Positions 6,789 to 9,541 of a DNA stretch of 9,541 nucleotides are shown piece by piece (the stretch's first letter is position 1; the number at the start of each line of letters is the position of its first letter). The DNA comes from Treponema sp. (lineage in GTDB: Bacteria; Spirochaetota; Spirochaetia; Treponematales; Breznakiellaceae), in the NCBI GenBank assembly GCA_031268125.1, contig JAIRXT010000160.1, positions 1-9,541 on the forward strand. Direction: 5' to 3'. Made by a program: the position numbers and the translations under genes. A model generated the notes under the pieces. The model was given only the letters and a program-made list of their open reading frames with translations. It ran no database searches and was not told the DNA's origin.

Positions 6789-8470
6789 GGCTGCCGCTCC
6801 TTATTGCCGGTTGTTTACCGGTTTTTCTTTTTGCTGTTACCTGGCAGGCTTTTGGGCAAAATGCGGCAAACAATCCGCCGGTCCCCGGCGGGGGGAGTGT
6901 TGCGGAGGAGATCCGTGCCCTTACCGAGTCGGGGATTCCCTCCCTTATGCAGCGGGCCCTGGACCAGGTACGGCAGCGTAACCTGAGTTCCGGGGAATTC
7001 GGCCGGATCATGAACGCCGTTAACATAACCCTGTTCCGCCGCCTGTACCCGGATATCCATACCCAGTTCCCTGTCCTGGACCCTCCCCAGTCCCATAACT
7101 ATGCCAGAATACTCCGGGACATTGACCGCGGCGTCTACAGCCCCCCCGCGGCCTCCAGCACCGATTACCTGGAATTAACGCTTCCCTTTTTGGCCCTCCT
7201 CAACGAGACCCGGCAGAACTCCCTGCTTCCCAGCCTTCCCGATCTGCGAAGGGCCGCTTCTCTTAACCCCGGCGCCGCGCTGGCCCCCCTTTTTATGGGC
7301 ATGGTCCACGAGCGGACCGGCAATCTGGACGAGGCCCAGGCCGGTTATACTACGGCTGCAAGAATTTCGGAGGAATGTTACCCCGCCCGGCTGGGGCTGG
7401 CACGGATTCACGGGCGGCGGGGAGACTTTGAAGCGGCGGTCCGGGTTCTGGAAGACCTGATCCGTAGTTTTCCCGATAACTTTGCCGTCAAACGGCAGTT
7501 GGCCCTGGCCTATTACCAGAAACAGGACTGGTCCCGCGCCCAGGCCGCCCTTACCGAATGTCTCCAGCAGGGGGAGGACGGGGAACTCCTGTTGATGCTG
7601 GCCCACTCGATGGTGGAGCAGGGCAGGTTCCTCCCCGCCCAGCGGCCTCTGGATCAGTACTCGTCAATTAACGCCCAGAATCCCCTCTACCTGTTTCTGC
7701 GGGCCCGGGTTCAGGCGGAGGGGCTGAGGAACCAGGATTCCGCCCTTAACTACCTGCGGTCTCTTATCCGGGCAGGCGGCGCCGCCGGCAACGGCGCCGG
7801 GGACGACGCCCTTATCTACGCCGCCCGGCTGTTTATGGAATCCCCGCGGCCCGACGACCGGGAAGAGGGCCGCTCCCTGATCCGGCGTCTTTTGGAGCAG
7901 GGGAATCCCTCCCCGGAGGTTATCCGCCTGGCGGTGCGGGACAGCATCAACAGCGGCGACTGGCAGACCGCCCGGAACCGCCTGGCCCCCCTGCTGCAGG
8001 GGACCCCCCAGAACCAGGACCTGCTCAGCGCCTATGCCATTGAACGGGGCCTGGGGAACAACGCCGCCGCCCTTGCCTATGCCCGGGACCTCTACGAGAA
8101 GAACCCCGCCGACGACGAAGGAGCGGCGGCCTACATCTCCGCGCTTATCGAAACCGGGCGCCAGGCGGAGGCGGGCCGCCTTATCGAAAGCCGCCTGGCC
8201 GCCAACATCAGCGACGCCCAAAAAAGCCGCTACTACTACCTGCGCAGCCGCATCCGTACCGCCGACGACCAGATTGTGGCGGATCTGCGGGCCAGCCTGT
8301 TTGCCGATCCCCGGAATCTTTCCTCCATGATTGCCATGTTTGAATTTTACCACTTCCGCCGGCCGGAAAAGGCCCGGGCCGTCATCTACCTGCGCCAGGC
8401 CCTGGCCCAGGACCCCGGCAACGCCCAGCTCCGCCGCTATGCGGAGGAATACCCGGAAGTTATGAATTAG
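6785..8470 (+). CDS. Exported TPR-repeat protein
   Basis: A 561-residue protein with a cleavable signal peptide (MRLPLLIAGCLPVFLFAVTW, cleavage near AFG-Q at 24-25) and TPR repeats. I start it at GTG 6785, which overlaps the previous stop as GTGA, has GGGGA nine bases upstream, and places the signal peptide at the very N-terminus; the longer frame from 6701 lies wholly inside the upstream gene. The best repeats are at about 165-195 (PLFMGMVHERTGNLDEAQAGY), 199-231 (LGLARIHGRRGDFEAAVRVLE) and 233-263 (QLALAYYQKQDWSRAQAAL), with degenerate helical repeats to the C-terminus. The first 130 residues are not obviously TPR. It probably acts as a periplasmic scaffold partnered with the co-translated membrane protein. 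No catalytic motif is seen. Confidence 0.9.
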   Translation: MRLPLLIAGCLPVFLFAVTWQAFGQNAANNPPVPGGGSVAEEIRALTESGIPSLMQRALDQVRQRNLSSGEFGRIMNAVNITLFRRLYPDIHTQFPVLDPPQSHNYARILRDIDRGVYSPPAASSTDYLELTLPFLALLNETRQNSLLPSLPDLRRAASLNPGAALAPLFMGMVHERTGNLDEAQAGYTTAARISEECYPARLGLARIHGRRGDFEAAVRVLEDLIRSFPDNFAVKRQLALAYYQKQDWSRAQAALTECLQQGEDGELLLMLAHSMVEQGRFLPAQRPLDQYSSINAQNPLYLFLRARVQAEGLRNQDSALNYLRSLIRAGGAAGNGAGDDALIYAARLFMESPRPDDREEGRSLIRRLLEQGNPSPEVIRLAVRDSINSGDWQTARNRLAPLLQGTPQNQDLLSAYAIERGLGNNAAALAYARDLYEKNPADDEGAAAYISALIETGRQAEAGRLIESRLAANISDAQKSRYYYLRSRIRTADDQIVADLRASLFADPRNLSSMIAMFEFYHFRRPEKARAVIYLRQALAQDPGNAQLRRYAEEYPEVMN

Positions 8471-8528
8471 GGGGGGCCCGCTACCACGGACAATTCTTTC
8501 GTAGCCGTACCTCCGTTCTGGCCCCCCC
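8470..8528. repeat. Long imperfect hairpin in the convergent intergenic region
   Basis: A perfect 9-bp GC-only stem pairs 8470-8478 (G7CC) with 8520-8528 (GGC7). An inner 5-bp stem pairs ACGGA (8486-8490) with TCCGT (8512-8516). The left arm begins at the last base of the TAG stop of the TPR gene. No U tract follows on the plus strand, so it may slow polymerase or protect the 3' end instead of acting as a classical terminator. Confidence 0.6.
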
Positions 8529-8537
8529 TGGGCTTCA

Positions 8538-8560
8538 CAAAAACCCCGTTTGTTCCGGGG
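8538..8560 (-). terminator. Second terminator hairpin for the coiled-coil nuclease-fold gene
   Basis: On the minus strand CCCCG (8560-8556) pairs with CGGGG (8548-8544) around a seven-base loop and is followed at once by TTTTTG. It is placed directly behind the bidirectional terminator, as a backup for the gene ending at 8615. Confidence 0.6.
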
Positions 8561-8588
8561 AAAAATAAAACCCCTAAGGGTTTTTGTT
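8561..8588. terminator. Bidirectional rho-independent terminator
   Basis: AAAACCC (8567-8573) and GGGTTTT (8578-8584) form a 7-bp stem with the loop CTAA. On the plus strand it is followed by TTGTT; on the minus strand the stem is followed by ATTTTT (8566-8561). It lies between the converging TPR gene (stop 8470) and the nuclease-fold gene (stop 8615), serving both. Confidence 0.8.
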
Positions 8589-8614
8589 CCGCCCACCCCC
8601 CAATCGGCGGCCCC

Positions 8615-9271
8615 TCACCATTCCCGTACCCGAAAGGTTCCGTCCGTCTCCGCCAGGGCCACCGAGTCCCCGGACTGCACCAGAACGTACAGTCCCTTTT
8701 TCTGCGCATATTTCCGTACCGTTTCCGCCGCCGCCATCCCGGCCACCGCCCCTACCAGTTTCCTCCGGTCCCCCCGCTTGTCCAACTGCTCCCTCACCTT
8801 CCGTATCCGCTCTATATGGTCGTCCACATCGTCGGTCGTCAACGTGGATTTAATCTCCACCGGCAGGGCGTAGTCCCCGTTTTCCAGCAGCATGTCCACC
8901 TGGACAACCGTCCTGCTCCCCTCCCAGAACTTGTAGGGACCGCCGCGGGTAAAGGTGTAGCCCAGGGACCGGAACTTTTCCCAGAGCTTTGCGGAGACCA
9001 TTTCCTCAATCCATCTGCCAAAGGCGTTATTCATACCGCCGATATTCCGGGACAGTTCCTTGATTTCCCGCGATACCTCCCGGGACATTTCCTTCATCTC
9101 CCGCGATACCTCCGCCTGCCTCCGGTCAGCCTCCAGGGACAATTCCTTCATCTCCCGTGATACTTCCGCCTGCCTCCGGTCAGCCTCCCGGGATATTTCC
9201 TGGAGCATTACCCAGACTTTCTCAAAGGTCAGGTCTTTGGCCGCAGCGGCGGCCTCCTCTGCCGTCATCAT
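8615..9271 (-). CDS. PD-(D/E)XK nuclease-fold protein with repeated coiled coil (DUF3782-like)
   Basis: A 218-residue cytoplasmic protein. ATG 9271 is chosen because GGAGG stands eight bases upstream and a good promoter ends just before it; a second ATG (9268) follows directly. Residues about 20-78 are a charged coiled coil built from two 18-residue repeats (EISREADRRQAEVSREMK at 25-42 and a near copy at 43-60) plus a partial third (61-71). The C-terminal domain shows a PD-(D/E)XK arrangement: helical Glu89/Glu90, Asp126 in QVDMLLENG, and Glu139-x-Lys141 in VEIKST. All the metal and catalytic positions seem intact. This coiled-coil plus nuclease-fold layout is what I recall as DUF3782, often found in many copies in cyanobacteria and gut spirochaetes. 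Function, including whether it cuts DNA, is unknown. It appears to be a single-gene unit with its own terminators. Confidence 0.88.
   Translation of the reverse strand: MMTAEEAAAAAKDLTFEKVWVMLQEISREADRRQAEVSREMKELSLEADRRQAEVSREMKEMSREVSREIKELSRNIGGMNNAFGRWIEEMVSAKLWEKFRSLGYTFTRGGPYKFWEGSRTVVQVDMLLENGDYALPVEIKSTLTTDDVDDHIERIRKVREQLDKRGDRRKLVGAVAGMAAAETVRKYAQKKGLYVLVQSGDSVALAETDGTFRVREW
9093..9200 (-). repeat. Two 54-bp tandem repeats encoding the coiled coil
   Basis: Units 9093-9146 and 9147-9200 are nearly identical, and a truncated 33-bp copy lies at 9060-9092. The period, 54 bp, encodes 18 residues, so gain or loss of a unit keeps the frame and would change only the coiled-coil length. Confidence 0.85.
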
Positions 9272-9290
9272 AATCAGAACCTCCGTAACT

Positions 9291-9319
9291 ACTATACATA
9301 GGTAATGTGCAAAGGTCAA
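9291..9319 (-). promoter_or_regulatory. Sigma-70 promoter for the nuclease-fold gene
   Basis: On the minus strand TTGACC (9319-9314) and TATAGT (9296-9291) are separated by 17 bp, matching 10 of 12 consensus hexamer bases. Transcription should start near 9284-9286, right at the GGAGG ribosome binding site (9284-9280), giving a very short leader of about 14 bases before ATG 9271. Confidence 0.85.
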
Positions 9320-9355
9320 GCAAATTCCAGGCTCCTTCAGCAAAGACGGATGAAG

Positions 9356-9366
9356 CCCCCCCCCCC
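9356..9366 (+). repeat. Run of eleven C upstream of the lipoprotein gene
   Basis: Eleven consecutive C, the longest homopolymer in the window, end 14 bases before ATG 9381 and 4 bases before its GGAGG. Other C or G runs here reach only eight and lie inside genes. No clear promoter was found on the plus strand between 9272 and 9380; GATGAA (9349-9354) is a weak -10 candidate that would place the tract at the start of the transcript. Confidence 0.8.
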
Positions 9367-9380
9367 GGCGGGAGGCATAT

Positions 9381-9541
9381 ATGCGTTCACGGCTAGGCGT
9401 TTTTATCACGGCTGGGCTGTCAGCTTTGCTGACAGCTCTGCTGACGGCATGTTTGAACCCCATTTCGGTCAATTTCCCGGAAAATACCTCCGGGAATGTT
9501 ACGCTTCCTTCCCAAAAAACACCGGACAGGGGAATTTCCCC
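9381..9541 (+). CDS. Putative surface lipoprotein (partial, only the N-terminus in window)
   Basis: Fifty-three codons run from ATG 9381 to the window edge with no stop. GGAGG (9371-9375), five bases upstream, is a strong ribosome binding site. The start is a lipoprotein signal peptide: MRSR, a hydrophobic stretch with the repeated motif SALLTALLTA, and the lipobox L-L-T-A-C with Cys25 lipidated. The mature protein begins CLNPISVNFPENTSGNVTL, polar and low in complexity, like the tether of a surface-displayed protein. I recall CLNPI-type starts from large lipoproteins of termite-gut treponemes, but this was not searched. The first 120 bases contain two perfect 8-bp hairpins. The gene is divergent from the nuclease-fold gene, with 109 bp between them. 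Function cannot be told from this fragment. Confidence 0.8.
   Translation, partial: MRSRLGVFITAGLSALLTALLTACLNPISVNFPENTSGNVTLPSQKTPDRGIS

Noticed and set aside
7664..8596. 310-codon open frame on the minus strand opposite the TPR gene
   Set aside because: It mirrors the plus-strand TPR protein, which has a signal peptide and repeats. Its translation is Gly/Pro-rich with no domain, as expected of antisense frames in GC-rich DNA.
9060..9200. Repeats considered as a CRISPR array
   Set aside because: The units are contiguous with no spacers, are in frame, and encode a regular coiled coil.
9272..9472. 67-residue N-terminal extension of the nuclease-fold protein up to 9472
   Set aside because: It crosses a clear promoter and a GGAGG site placed for ATG 9271, and it overlaps the divergent lipoprotein start.

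Overview
The window looks like chromosomal DNA of a GC-rich spirochaete, most likely a Treponema of the termite-gut type. This is an inference. It rests on several lipoprotein signal peptides (one with an unusual Cys-Ser-Cys lipobox), a TPR lipoprotein / LysM transglycosylase operon, a DUF3782-like coiled-coil nuclease-fold protein, and a lipoprotein beginning Cys-Leu-Asn-Pro-Ile-Ser. There are no rRNA or tRNA genes, CRISPR arrays, insertion sequences or phage genes. Coding density is high and every gene-free gap is under 200 bp.

Positions 1-2476, minus strand: the start of a peptide/nickel-type ABC importer operon. A substrate-binding lipoprotein (2476-653) is followed 2 bp later by a DppB/OppB-family permease (650 to beyond base 1). 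The remaining permease and ATPase genes are presumably outside the window.

Positions 2665-6165, minus strand: a tightly packed three-gene cell-envelope operon. The order of transcription is TPR lipoprotein (6165-5071), MltD-like lytic transglycosylase with two LysM domains (5087-3588, 17-bp overlap), and a secreted protein of unknown function (3585-2665, 2-bp gap). The packing suggests joint work on the periplasmic peptidoglycan layer.

Positions 6192-8470, plus strand: a divergent two-gene operon. A near-consensus sigma-70 promoter puts transcription start almost on the ATG of a six-helix membrane protein (6228-6788), so that mRNA may be leaderless. A GTGA overlap joins it to an exported TPR protein (6785-8470).

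Positions 8470-8588: a convergent intergenic region with a long GC-rich stem and two terminator hairpins, one working on both strands.

Positions 8615-9541: a PD-(D/E)XK-fold protein with an 18-residue repeated coiled coil (9271-8615, minus) has a clear promoter. It is divergent from the first 53 codons of a lipoprotein gene (9381 to beyond 9541, plus) that has an 11-C tract just upstream of its ribosome binding site.

Most genes fit known families. The items most worth a second look are the possibly leaderless promoter, the poly-C tract, the unusual N-terminus of the transglycosylase gene, and the two genes of unknown function in the envelope operons. I do not see convincing evidence of a wholly new system.
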